Positions 1-5,866 of a DNA stretch of 8,338 bases are shown one piece after another; positions within the stretch are counted from its first letter, which is position 1, and every line of letters starts with the position of its first letter. The notes under the pieces are model-generated. The model was not told where the DNA came from. It saw only the letters and a program-made list of their open reading frames with translations, and made no database searches. This DNA comes from an uncultured Gemmatimonadota bacterium (GTDB taxonomy: Bacteria; Gemmatimonadota; Gemmatimonadetes; Gemmatimonadales; Gemmatimonadaceae): positions 1-8,338 of the forward strand of contig CAITQY010000723.1 in NCBI GenBank assembly GCA_903894655.1, read 5' to 3'. Position numbers and translations under genes: made by a program.

Positions 1-475
1 CATTCGATTGGGCGCGGTGCGTGAGGCGTACGCATTGGCGGAGCGCACGAGCATGACGCCCGCGGTGGCCGACCCGCTCCTGCTGGCCGTGGGCTCGGCG
101 CCTTTGCTGCACGCGGTGCGCGCGATCGAACTCACGCGGCGTCAGGACGTATCGCTGCGCGCCCTCTTCGCGGCGGCGGGGGTGGGCGACGATCTCCCAG
201 TGGACGCGGTGGTCGGCGCGGAGCTCGAGATCAAATACGAGCGCTACTTCGACAAGGAGCGGAATCGCGCCAATCGCCTCAAGGCGCAGGGGTCGGTGTC
301 GCTGCACGCGTCGTTGAACTACGAGGCGATGCTGACCATCTCGATCGAGGCGCGCCAGAAACTGACGCGCATTCGGCCGGCCACGCTGGCTCAGGCGGGT
401 CAAATCCCGGGTATCAGCCCGGCGGACCTGCAGAATCTGTTGATGGAGATCCGGCGGACGCCGATTGGCGACTAG
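1..475 (+). CDS. mnmG: MnmG (GidA), tRNA uridine-34 5-carboxymethylaminomethyl modification enzyme, C-terminal part
   Basis: This is the last 158 codons of a gene that begins before the window; the reading frame enters at base 2 and stops with TAG at 473-475. MnmG is an FAD- and NADH-using cytoplasmic enzyme that works with MnmE to modify the wobble uridine (U34) of certain tRNAs. The visible part is the C-terminal helical domain, which in the family contacts MnmE and tRNA. Diagnostic stretches are ELEIKYERYFDKE, LNYEAMLTISIEARQKL and IRPATLAQAGQIPGISPADL, which match the conserved MnmG tail (E. coli has a similar RPATLGQAS.IPGVTPA motif). The FAD-binding N-terminal two thirds lie upstream and cannot be judged. 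The reading frame is intact to a normal C-terminus. The neighbourhood with parA and parB downstream is typical of origin-proximal mnmG, although the usual rsmG is not next to it. Confidence 0.95.
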   Translation, partial: IRLGAVREAYALAERTSMTPAVADPLLLAVGSAPLLHAVRAIELTRRQDVSLRALFAAAGVGDDLPVDAVVGAELEIKYERYFDKERNRANRLKAQGSVSLHASLNYEAMLTISIEARQKLTRIRPATLAQAGQIPGISPADLQNLLMEIRRTPIGD

Positions 476-493
476 GGTGTGCGGGCGGGGTGC

Positions 494-512
494 CTCGGCG
501 GAGGGCGCCGAG
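494..512 (+). terminator. Short hairpin after mnmG, possible weak terminator
   Basis: CTCGGCG (494-500) pairs perfectly with CGCCGAG (506-512) around the 5-nt loop GAGGG, starting 18 bases after the mnmG stop. There is no T-tract behind it, so it may only be an RNA-stabilising or Rho-assisted 3' structure. The role is inferred from position. Confidence 0.3.
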
Positions 513-524
513 TGGTCGAAGAGT

Positions 525-576
525 ACCGCGGTTCACGCGAAGGCCGCGAAGGGCCGCGAAGGTTCGCGAAGAACAG
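525..576 (+). repeat. CGCGAAG-rich repeat, copy 1 (forward)
   Basis: The copy starts ACCGCGGTTCACGCGAAG and continues with CGCGAAG/GCGAAGG motifs at a 9-10 base period, ending in GCGAAGAACAGC. It is closely similar to copy 3 (728-781) in the same orientation and to the reverse complement of copy 2 (646-693). It lies in non-coding DNA; short open frames across it differ in every reading frame and only translate the repeat. Similarity to copy 3 extends a little upstream, to about 515. The function is unknown; dispersed intergenic repeats of this kind resemble REP or MITE-type elements. Confidence 0.75.
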
Positions 577-645
577 CCACAGCGGGGGTTGGGGTTTCAC
601 GCGGCGCCGACTGCCCGCACGAAATCCATTCAGAGTTTTTCTTTT

Positions 646-693
646 GCAGTTCTTCGCGTCTCTTCGCGGTCTTCGCGGTCTTCGCGTGAACCT
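646..693 (-). repeat. CGCGAAG-rich repeat, copy 2 (inverted)
   Basis: Read on the minus strand, this segment is CAGGTTCACGCGAAG followed by three more CGCGAAG motifs and GAACTGC, matching copy 1 almost base for base in motif spacing. Copies 1 and 2 therefore form inverted arms of roughly 48 bases around a spacer of about 69 bases that contains a T-rich run (about 635-645). A transcript across both could fold into a long imperfect hairpin. Confidence 0.75.
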
Positions 694-727
694 GTGTCTG
701 TCCGATGGCACCGAGAAAGCCGAAAGC

Positions 728-781
728 ACCGCGGTTTGACGCGAAGGGCGCGAAGGTTCGCGAAGGTTCGCGAAGAACAGC
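728..781 (+). repeat. CGCGAAG-rich repeat, copy 3 (forward)
   Basis: The copy starts ACCGCGGTTTGACGCGAAG and runs through GCGCGAAGGTTCGCGAAGG to GCGAAGAACAGC. The start and end words are shared with copy 1, and the internal motif number or spacing differs slightly, as expected of a slipping short-period array. The similarity to copy 1 extends upstream to about base 719. Confidence 0.75.
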
Positions 782-989
782 TCAAAACGTGTGCAACTTT
801 GCCGGATCGGTTCGTCTCCGAAAAGAGGCGGCAGCTTGCCCCGACCCTGCAGATCATTGCAACACCGAGAATCCAGCACGATATGGATAGTTGTCTCTAT
901 GATGACATGATAATGTTGTTATAGTGTATCGGTTATCGACCACGTTTTGTAACACAATTCGTACGGTTCGCCATCAAACTGTGCCGGCT
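782..989. other. Non-coding stretch with an AT-richer island, no gene seen
   Basis: No convincing reading frame is present in any of six frames. Bases 782-875 look like ordinary intergenic DNA. About 876-960 is clearly more AT-rich than the rest of the window and contains short palindromic words such as ATAA-TGTTG-TTAT (910-922). Two sequences match the DnaA box at 7 of 9 positions (882-890 on the minus strand, 933-941 on the plus strand), which is too weak to call an origin. No tRNA or structured RNA was recognised. Confidence 0.4.
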
Positions 990-1019
990 TTGACCGAAAA
1001 TGACGGTACGGGGTAGAAG
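990..1019 (+). promoter_or_regulatory. Candidate promoter of the SIMPL-protein gene
   Basis: TTGACC (990-995) is a 5/6 match to the sigma-70 -35 box. It is followed after 18 bases by TAGAAG (1014-1019), a 4/6 match to the -10 box. Transcription would start near 1026, leaving about 40 bases of leader with a good ribosome binding site. The element is placed by eye and the -10 box is weak. Confidence 0.35.
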
Positions 1020-1052
1020 CCAACCGCCACCACTCGCCTTCTATATATAGAT

Positions 1053-1058
1053 GAGGAG
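1053..1058 (+). promoter_or_regulatory. Ribosome binding site that fixes the SIMPL-protein start
   Basis: GAGGAG lies 7 bases before the ATG at 1066. An in-frame ATG at 1051 overlaps this site and has no Shine-Dalgarno sequence of its own, so 1066 is the better start. This is the clearest Shine-Dalgarno sequence in the window. Confidence 0.7.
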
Positions 1059-1065
1059 ATTCATC

Positions 1066-1824
1066 ATGACCGATCGTGTGTCGAACCGGGCCGTTCGCCC
1101 ACTAACTGCTGTCGCATTCGTACTGGGCGCCCTCGCCGCCCCCGCGCTCGCCACGCCAGCCGCCGCCCAGATGTCGATGCCACAGCCGCCGCCGCAGATT
1201 GTGGTCAGTGGGCGCGGAGAAGTGCAGGTCGCGCCCGATCGCGCCCAAGTGCAGGTCGGCATGGAGACGCAGGCGAAGACCGCCGCGCTGGCCTCGCAAG
1301 AAAACAACCGGAAGCAGACCGCGATCCTGGCCGCCATTCGCGCACTCGGCGTTCCCGCCGCGCAGATTCAGACGCTGAACTACAGCGTCATGCCGATCCA
1401 GCGATACGATCAGAAGACACAGCGCATCGTGATCGATGGCTATCAGGTCAGCAACATCGTGCAGGTGGTGACCGACAAGATTGAACAGGCCGGACCGATT
1501 ATCGATGCCGCACTCACCAATGGTGGCAATCGGGTGGCCGGTCTCGACTTCCTCGTGAAGGACCGGGCGAAGGCGCAGGAGAGCGCGCTCACGAAGGCGG
1601 TCGCGAGCGCCCGTCGTCAGGCAGAGGTCGCGGCAACGGCAGCCGGTGGGCAGATCGCCGAACTGCTCGAGCTCACCATCAACGAGTTCGAGCAGCCGCA
1701 GCCGAGGGCCGTGATGGCCATGGCAAAGATGGAGATGGCCGATGCGGCGATATCGACGCCGGTGAGCGAAGGGATGGCAACCATCACCGTGAGCGTGACC
1801 ACGCGCTGGCGCTTCACGAAGTAG
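1066..1824 (+). CDS. Exported SIMPL-domain (DUF541) protein
   Basis: A 252-residue protein with an N-terminal signal peptide: basic residues up to about 11, a hydrophobic stretch at 12-27, and possible signal peptidase I sites after ALA (27-29) or AAA (32-34). The mature part is one SIMPL domain. The typical opening VVSGRGEVQVAPDRAQVQVG lies at 46-65, the middle motif YQVSNIVQVV at 126-135, and a C-terminal strand TITVSVTTRWRF at 239-250. SIMPL proteins are periplasmic or outer-surface proteins (E. coli YggE is one) linked to stress tolerance; the biochemical role is not settled and no catalytic residues can be pointed to. The start at 1066 is chosen for its GAGGAG ribosome binding site. The gene seems to be a single transcription unit, with a candidate promoter at 990-1019 and a strong terminator 36 bases after its stop. 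It occupies the space between mnmG and parA where rsmG often sits, with no obvious functional tie to either. Confidence 0.9.
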   Translation: MTDRVSNRAVRPLTAVAFVLGALAAPALATPAAAQMSMPQPPPQIVVSGRGEVQVAPDRAQVQVGMETQAKTAALASQENNRKQTAILAAIRALGVPAAQIQTLNYSVMPIQRYDQKTQRIVIDGYQVSNIVQVVTDKIEQAGPIIDAALTNGGNRVAGLDFLVKDRAKAQESALTKAVASARRQAEVAATAAGGQIAELLELTINEFEQPQPRAVMAMAKMEMADAAISTPVSEGMATITVSVTTRWRFTK

Positions 1825-1859
1825 CCGATTCTGTCGTTCGGCGGTTGTTCGAACAAGAG

Positions 1860-1896
1860 CGGGGGAGGCCTGATTGTCAGGCCTCCCCCGTTTCTT
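1860..1896 (+). terminator. Intrinsic terminator after the SIMPL-protein gene
   Basis: CGGGGGAGGCCTG (1860-1872) pairs perfectly over 13 bp with CAGGCCTCCCCCG (1878-1890) around the loop ATTGT, followed by TTTCTT (1891-1896). The long GC stem plus T-rich tail is a classic Rho-independent terminator. It isolates the upstream gene from the parS/parAB region. Confidence 0.9.
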
Positions 1897-1902
1897 GGTA
1901 AC

Positions 1903-1918
1903 TGTTCCACGTGAAACG
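1903..1918. promoter_or_regulatory. parS: parS site 1 (ParB-binding, slightly degenerate)
   Basis: TGTTCCACGTGAAACG matches the widely conserved parS sequence TGTTTCACGTGAAACA at 14 of 16 positions (differences at positions 5 and 16). The CACGTG core (1908-1913) is intact. It lies just behind the terminator and upstream of parA, in DNA free of genes. ParB would load here as a CTP-dependent clamp. The single change in the left arm may weaken it relative to site 2. Confidence 0.85.
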
Positions 1919-1955
1919 GCGTGATGTCGCCCCTCTGGGATCCCGGTACGGCGTT

Positions 1956-1971
1956 GGTTTCACGTGAAACG
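1956..1971. promoter_or_regulatory. parS: parS site 2 (ParB-binding, perfect 14-bp palindrome)
   Basis: The core GTTTCACGTGAAAC (1957-1970) is a perfect palindrome and identical to the inner 14 bases of consensus parS; only the two outermost positions differ. Its centre (1963.5) is 53 bp from that of site 1 (1910.5), about five helical turns, so both would face the same side of the DNA. Confidence 0.93.
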
Positions 1972-2046
1972 CAAAAACCGCTGTTTTCTTACCAAAAATC
2001 ACCGGATTGGTCTGCTCACACGATAGTCCCCGACCGACGTGGAGCC

Positions 2047-2052
2047 TATACT
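2047..2052 (+). promoter_or_regulatory. Candidate -10 box for parAB
   Basis: TATACT is a 5/6 match to TATAAT in a GC-rich setting. No good -35 box lies 16-18 bases upstream (TAGTCC at 2024-2029 is weak). Transcription would start near 2058-2060, giving a leader of under 30 bases before the TTG start of parA. It sits about 80 bases downstream of parS site 2, so ParB bound or spread there could affect expression (inference). Confidence 0.35.
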
Positions 2053-2086
2053 ACCGCTCCCCGCGCACCCCTCTCGCAGACGACTC

Positions 2087-2878
2087 TTGGCACGCATCCT
2101 CGCTATCGCCAATCAGAAAGGTGGAGTCGGTAAGACCACCACCGCTGTGAACCTCGCCGCCTCGCTCGCCGTGGCGGAGCAGCGCACGCTGCTCATCGAT
2201 GCCGACCCCCAAGGCAACGCCACCAGCGGCTGCGGGATTTCCCGCGATGCCTTCACGGTGGACTGCTACGACGTCCTGATCGGCGGTGCATCCGTTGATC
2301 AGGCCCTCATCCGCAACGTCCAGTTCAGCCACCTCGACGTCCTCCCGACGACGCCAGAACTCTCCGGGGCCGAAGTCGAACTCGTTGATGCCGAAGACCG
2401 CGGCAGCCGTATGCGAGACGCACTCGCGCCGATCCGAGATCGCTACGACTTCATCCTGATCGATTGCCCACCCTCACTGGGCCTGATCACGCTGAACATG
2501 CTCGTGGCGGCTGATGCCATCCTGATCCCCCTCCAGTGCGAGTACTATGCCCTCGAGGGACTCTCGCAGCTGCTCGGTACCGTGCAGCGCGTCCAGGATT
2601 CGCTCAACCCCGAGCTCGAGGTCGACAGCGTCCTGCTCACCATGTACGACGCCCGCCTGAATCTCTCGAGACAGGTTGCGGCCGATGCCAGATCCCATTT
2701 CGGCGACAAGGTCTTCGCCACCGTCATCCCGAGAAACATCCGACTCGCGGAAGCCCCGAGCTTCGGCAAGCCGATCGTCGTGTATGACGTAGCCTCGGTC
2801 GGCGCGCAGGCCTACATGACCGTCGCACGTGAGCTTATTGATCGCACCGCCGCATCGAAACTGGGCGAAGGCACATAA
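2087..2878 (+). CDS. parA: ParA (Soj) chromosome-partitioning ATPase
   Basis: A 263-residue cytoplasmic P-loop ATPase of the ParA/MinD class, the usual size for chromosomal Soj. It binds DNA non-specifically as an ATP dimer and is released by ParB, which drives origin segregation. Visible motifs are the deviant Walker A KGGVGKTT (11-18, with signature Lys11 and catalytic-type Lys16), Walker A' LLIDADPQGNAT (35-46, Asp40) and Walker B ILIDCPPS (123-130, Asp126). The chosen start is TTG at 2087 because chromosomal ParA proteins begin just before the IAxANQKGG strand. An upstream in-frame GTG (2039) would add 16 residues rich in Pro and Arg, and it lies upstream of the likely -10 box. Neither start has a good Shine-Dalgarno sequence. 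parB follows after 32 bases, forming the standard parAB pair, and parS sites lie upstream. Confidence 0.97.
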   Translation: MARILAIANQKGGVGKTTTAVNLAASLAVAEQRTLLIDADPQGNATSGCGISRDAFTVDCYDVLIGGASVDQALIRNVQFSHLDVLPTTPELSGAEVELVDAEDRGSRMRDALAPIRDRYDFILIDCPPSLGLITLNMLVAADAILIPLQCEYYALEGLSQLLGTVQRVQDSLNPELEVDSVLLTMYDARLNLSRQVAADARSHFGDKVFATVIPRNIRLAEAPSFGKPIVVYDVASVGAQAYMTVARELIDRTAASKLGEGT

Positions 2879-2910
2879 CATTCATTGCATCAAGCACTTA
2901 CGTAGAATTT

Positions 2911-3867
2911 ATGACGCCTGAACCCCCACGCCGCCTCGGACGCGGGCTCGATGCCCTCCTCGCCCGACGTGAGAGCCCGAAAGACGCCCCGACCGCCGGT
3001 ACCACTGGTGCCGCCGCCGCGCTACCGGCCGTCGAACGCGAAGACTCCCCGCTCCGCACGCTCAAGCTGTCGCAGATTCGCGCCAATCCCTATCAGCCAC
3101 GACAGGAGTTTCGGCCCGAAGAACTGGCCGACCTCGAAGCGAGTCTGCGGGTCAACGGCTTGCTCCAGCCCATCACCGTGCGTCCGGCTCCCAATGGCAC
3201 CGGCTACGAACTGATCGCCGGCGAGCGCCGCTTCCGCGCCGCCAGCCGCTTGGGGTGGACCGACATCCCCGCCCTCGTGAAGACGGTCGACGACAAGACC
3301 CTCCTCGTCTTGGCGATGATCGAAAACCTGCAGCGCGCCGACCTCGATCCCATCGAAGAGGCGGACGGTTATCAGCGGCTCGCCGACGAGTTCCAGCTCA
3401 ACAACCAGGAAGTCGCCGACGTCGTCGGGAAGGATCGCTCCACCGTCGCCAACGCGCTCCGCCTCCGACAGCTCCCCGCCTCGGTGCGCCGGATGTTGCA
3501 GGAAAAGCAGCTCACCGCCGGACACGCCCGCGCCCTCCTTCCCCTCGCCACCGAACGGGCAATCGTAGACATGGCCCGCGACGTCATCGACGGCGGACTC
3601 TCCGTCCGCGAAGTCGAGCGCCGAGTGCAGGCCGGTCGCCCCAAGCCGCCCGCCGCTGGAAAGAAACAGGCCGACAGCCAAGGGACCGTTCCCGCCGGTG
3701 CCTCCGCCGCCACCGTCCGACAGATCGAAGAGCGCCTCCGGCGGAAACTCCAGACCGGCGTGTCCATTCAGCTATCAGCCAAGGACAAAGGCGAAGTCCG
3801 CATCGCCTTCTTCTCCAACGATGATCTCGAACGCCTGCTCGACCTCCTTGGCGTCTCGCTCGACTAA
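2911..3867 (+). CDS. parB: ParB (Spo0J) chromosome-partitioning CTPase, binds parS
   Basis: A 318-residue protein with the full ParB layout. The N-terminal ParA-stimulating motif RRLGRGLDALL is at 7-17, followed by an Ala/Pro-rich flexible linker (about 20-45). The ParB/Srx CTP-binding domain follows, with NPYQPRQEF (59-67), GERRFRA (104-110) and ENLQRADLDPIEEA (138-151). The central helix-turn-helix region includes NNQEVADVVGKDRSTVANAL (164-183). A second linker of Lys, Pro and Ala leads to the C-terminal dimerisation domain (about 268-318). GERR and ENLQR are the CTP-pocket motifs and both are intact, so clamp loading and sliding are expected. The ATG at 2911 is preceded by no clear Shine-Dalgarno sequence. 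The gene is co-directional with parA after a 32-base gap, and its presumed targets are the two parS sites at 1903-1971. Confidence 0.97.
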   Translation: MTPEPPRRLGRGLDALLARRESPKDAPTAGTTGAAAALPAVEREDSPLRTLKLSQIRANPYQPRQEFRPEELADLEASLRVNGLLQPITVRPAPNGTGYELIAGERRFRAASRLGWTDIPALVKTVDDKTLLVLAMIENLQRADLDPIEEADGYQRLADEFQLNNQEVADVVGKDRSTVANALRLRQLPASVRRMLQEKQLTAGHARALLPLATERAIVDMARDVIDGGLSVREVERRVQAGRPKPPAAGKKQADSQGTVPAGASAATVRQIEERLRRKLQTGVSIQLSAKDKGEVRIAFFSNDDLERLLDLLGVSLD

Positions 3868-3947
3868 CACAAATCGGCTGCTTTCGACTCATAAAAGCGC
3901 CACCATTAGAGCATCAACAAGCATAAACATAGGAATTTACCCATCTT

Positions 3948-4991
3948 ATGATCACGAATCGCCTCACACGCGTCGCCGTCTGCTCAATCCTCACTCTCCT
4001 CGCCGCCTGTGGCGGGGAGAAGGCCGGAACAGCCGCCAGTTCCACCGCACCCAAGAAAATGCGGGTGGCGCTGCTCACCCCAGGACCGATCTCGGACAAA
4101 TCCTGGAACGGCATCGCCCACGAAGGGCTCCTCGCCATTCGCGATTCACTGGGCGCAGAAACGTCGCACATCCAGACCAAGACGCCCGCCGAATTCGACG
4201 AGAACTTCCGACAGTACGGCGCGCAGGGATATAACCTCGTGATCGGCAATGGCTTCGAGTATCAAGAAGCCGCCACCCGCGTGGCACCCGGCTATCCGAA
4301 AACGAACTACGCCATCACGTCGGGTCGCGTCACCGCGCCGAACGTGGCCGGTCTCGCCTTCGCCTTCGAAGAGGCCTCGTACCAAGCAGGCATGATCGCC
4401 GGCGCGGTAACCACGTCGAACAAGATCGGCCTCATCGCCGGGACCGAACTGCCGCCCGTGAAGACGAGCTTTCTCGCTTTCGAGCGCGGCGCCAAATCGG
4501 TCAACCCGAAGGTCAGCGTCATCACGTCGTACATCGGCAACTGGGACGACGTGAGCGCCGGTAAGGAACAGGCACTGGCCCAGATCGCGCAGGGCGCCGA
4601 CATCATTTTCCAGAACGCCGACGCCGCGGGTCTGGGGGTATTTCAGGCGGCGCGCGAAAAGAAGATCCTCGCCTTCGGTACGAACGCCGACCAGAACAGC
4701 GTGGCCCCCGACGTCATCATCGCCAGCGTCGTGATCGATTTGCCGAAAGCGTTCCTGATGGTCGCGCGCGAAGTGCAAGCCGGCACCTTCAAGGGCCGCG
4801 TGCTCAACCTCGGCGTGAAGGACGACGTGGTACGACTCGTCGTGAATCCCGCCCTGAGCAATCGCATTCCCGCCACCGCGATGGCGGCAAGTGATTCCGT
4901 GGGCCTGTTGCTCAAGGCCGGCACGTTCACCGGACTCGCCGATCTGCTGCAAGGCACGGACAGCGCGAAGCCACTACCACCGGCCAAGTAA
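3948..4991 (+). CDS. BMP-family (PnrA-like) ABC-transporter substrate-binding lipoprotein
   Basis: A 347-residue lipoprotein. A short signal sequence ends in the lipobox LLAAC (17-21), with Cys21 as the lipidated residue, followed by a small Gly/Ala/Ser linker. The rest is a periplasmic-binding fold of the basic membrane protein family, whose best-known members (Treponema PnrA, related Bacillus proteins) bind purine or other nucleosides. Family marks are VALLTPGPISDKSWNGIA (40-57), GNGFEYQEAA (100-109), SYQAGMIAGAV (144-154), ADIIFQNADAAGLGVFQAA (217-235) and FGTNADQN (243-250). The last corresponds to the ligand-contact stretch that often reads GxDSDQ; here the first Asp is Asn. AGGAA at 3931-3935 is a distant possible ribosome binding site, 12 bases before the ATG. 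The gene opens the transport operon: nif3-like, ATPase and permease genes follow with minimal gaps. Nucleoside specificity is an inference from family and neighbours. Confidence 0.93.
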   Translation: MITNRLTRVAVCSILTLLAACGGEKAGTAASSTAPKKMRVALLTPGPISDKSWNGIAHEGLLAIRDSLGAETSHIQTKTPAEFDENFRQYGAQGYNLVIGNGFEYQEAATRVAPGYPKTNYAITSGRVTAPNVAGLAFAFEEASYQAGMIAGAVTTSNKIGLIAGTELPPVKTSFLAFERGAKSVNPKVSVITSYIGNWDDVSAGKEQALAQIAQGADIIFQNADAAGLGVFQAAREKKILAFGTNADQNSVAPDVIIASVVIDLPKAFLMVAREVQAGTFKGRVLNLGVKDDVVRLVVNPALSNRIPATAMAASDSVGLLLKAGTFTGLADLLQGTDSAKPLPPAK

Positions 4992-4994
4992 ACG

Positions 4995-5831
4995 ATGTCA
5001 ACGCCAGCCACGGACCGCATTCTCGCGTCAGCCAGCGGGAACGGCACTACGCCGCCGTCCGTGCCGCTGCGCGACATCGTGTCGGCGCTCGACGCCGAAC
5101 TGCGCACCAGTGAGATCCCGGACTATCCAGGCGCGGTGAACGGACTCCAGATCGCCAACCCCGGCGCCGTGCATCGCGTCGCCGTGGCGGTCGACGCGTC
5201 GCGGGCCGCGATCACGGAAGCGATCATTTCCGGGGCCGACCTCCTGATCGTGCACCACGGGCTGTTTTGGAGTGGCGTGCAACCCTTGGTCGGGATGCAG
5301 TATGAGAAGTTCCGCTCGATGCTCTCCAGTGGACTGGCCGTCTATTCGTCGCATCTGCCGCTGGATCTACACGCCGAGCACGGCAACAACGTGCGATTGG
5401 CGCACGCCTTGGGACTGGCGCCCGATGGTGGCTTCGCCCGCTTCAAGTCGGTGGACATCGGCGTCACGGGCACGGCCAACGAGCCCACCGAGGAACTGGT
5501 GCAGCGCGTCCAGGCCTTCTCGGCCCGCTACGGCGGCACGGTGCGCACCTCGATTCCAGCGCAGGGCCGTCGGACGCATCGGTGGGCCATCTGCACCGGA
5601 GGCGGCGCATCAACCGAGACACTGCGTGAAGCCCGCGATCGCGGCGTCGACACCCTCATCGTGGGTGAGGGACCGCACCACACCACGGTCGATGCCATGG
5701 AACATGACCTCTGCGTGGTCTATGCTGGGCACTATGCCACGGAAACGCTGGGCGTCCAGGCGCTCGGTGCGTTCCTCGAAACGCGCTTCGGACTCCCGTG
5801 GACGTTCTTGCACCTCCCCACGGGATCGTGA
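4995..5831 (+). CDS. Nif3-like dinuclear metal-centre protein (DUF34, YbgI family)
   Basis: A 278-residue cytoplasmic protein of the Nif3/YbgI family, close to the short bacterial form of about 250 residues, so it lacks the inserted middle domain of longer members. Expected metal ligands are all present: His87 and His88 in VHHGLFW, Asp124 in SSHLPLDLHAEHGNN, and His246 and Glu250 in GHYATE. The motif GEGPHHTTVDA (224-234) is also typical. Family members form toroidal hexamers with two metal ions per subunit. Many databases label them GTP cyclohydrolase 1 type 2, but the reaction is not firmly established. About 20 residues before the first conserved helix (PLRDIVSALDAEL) look non-conserved, so a later start is possible; the ATG at 4995 is kept because it follows the preceding stop by three bases. 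The position inside an importer operon is notable. The stop codon lies in the first unit of a 17-bp repeat. Confidence 0.93.
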   Translation: MSTPATDRILASASGNGTTPPSVPLRDIVSALDAELRTSEIPDYPGAVNGLQIANPGAVHRVAVAVDASRAAITEAIISGADLLIVHHGLFWSGVQPLVGMQYEKFRSMLSSGLAVYSSHLPLDLHAEHGNNVRLAHALGLAPDGGFARFKSVDIGVTGTANEPTEELVQRVQAFSARYGGTVRTSIPAQGRRTHRWAICTGGGASTETLREARDRGVDTLIVGEGPHHTTVDAMEHDLCVVYAGHYATETLGVQALGAFLETRFGLPWTFLHLPTGS

Positions 5832-5866
5832 TCCCCACGGGATCGTGATCCCCACGCGATGGTGAC
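5816..5866 (+). repeat. Three 17-bp tandem repeats across a stop/start junction
   Basis: CCCCACGGGATCGTGAT occurs exactly twice (5816-5832 and 5833-5849) and a third time with three changes (5850-5866). The TGA of the nif3-like gene (5829-5831) is in unit 1 and the ATG of the ATPase gene (5859-5861) is in unit 3, so the 27-base intergenic gap consists wholly of repeat. Each exact unit also completes a small inverted repeat GGGATC-GT-GATCCC (5822-5835, 5839-5852). No Shine-Dalgarno sequence is present in the gap. Confidence 0.9.

Noticed and set aside
525..781. Possible CRISPR array
   Set aside because: The repeats are short-period CGCGAAG motifs in mixed orientation, without regular unique spacers, and no cas gene is present.
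465..924. Overlapping open frames on both strands rich in Arg, Ser and Phe-Ala
   Set aside because: They translate the CGCGAAG/TTCGCG repeats in several frames at once, lack ribosome binding sites and match no protein family I know. They are repeat artefacts, not genes.
3868..3947. Riboswitch, promoter or terminator between parB and the binding-protein gene
   Set aside because: The 80-base gap is AT-richer and has a 5-bp stem (GCTTT at 3880-3884 with AAAGC at 3894-3898). There is no T-tract, no convincing -35/-10 pair and too little structure for a known riboswitch. A promoter probably exists here but cannot be placed.
4146..4952. Long minus-strand open frames, also at 3022-3681, 5732-6547 and 7127-8017
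   Set aside because: Each lies fully opposite a well-recognised plus-strand gene and reflects GC-rich third codon positions. Their compositions are skewed and they show no family motifs.
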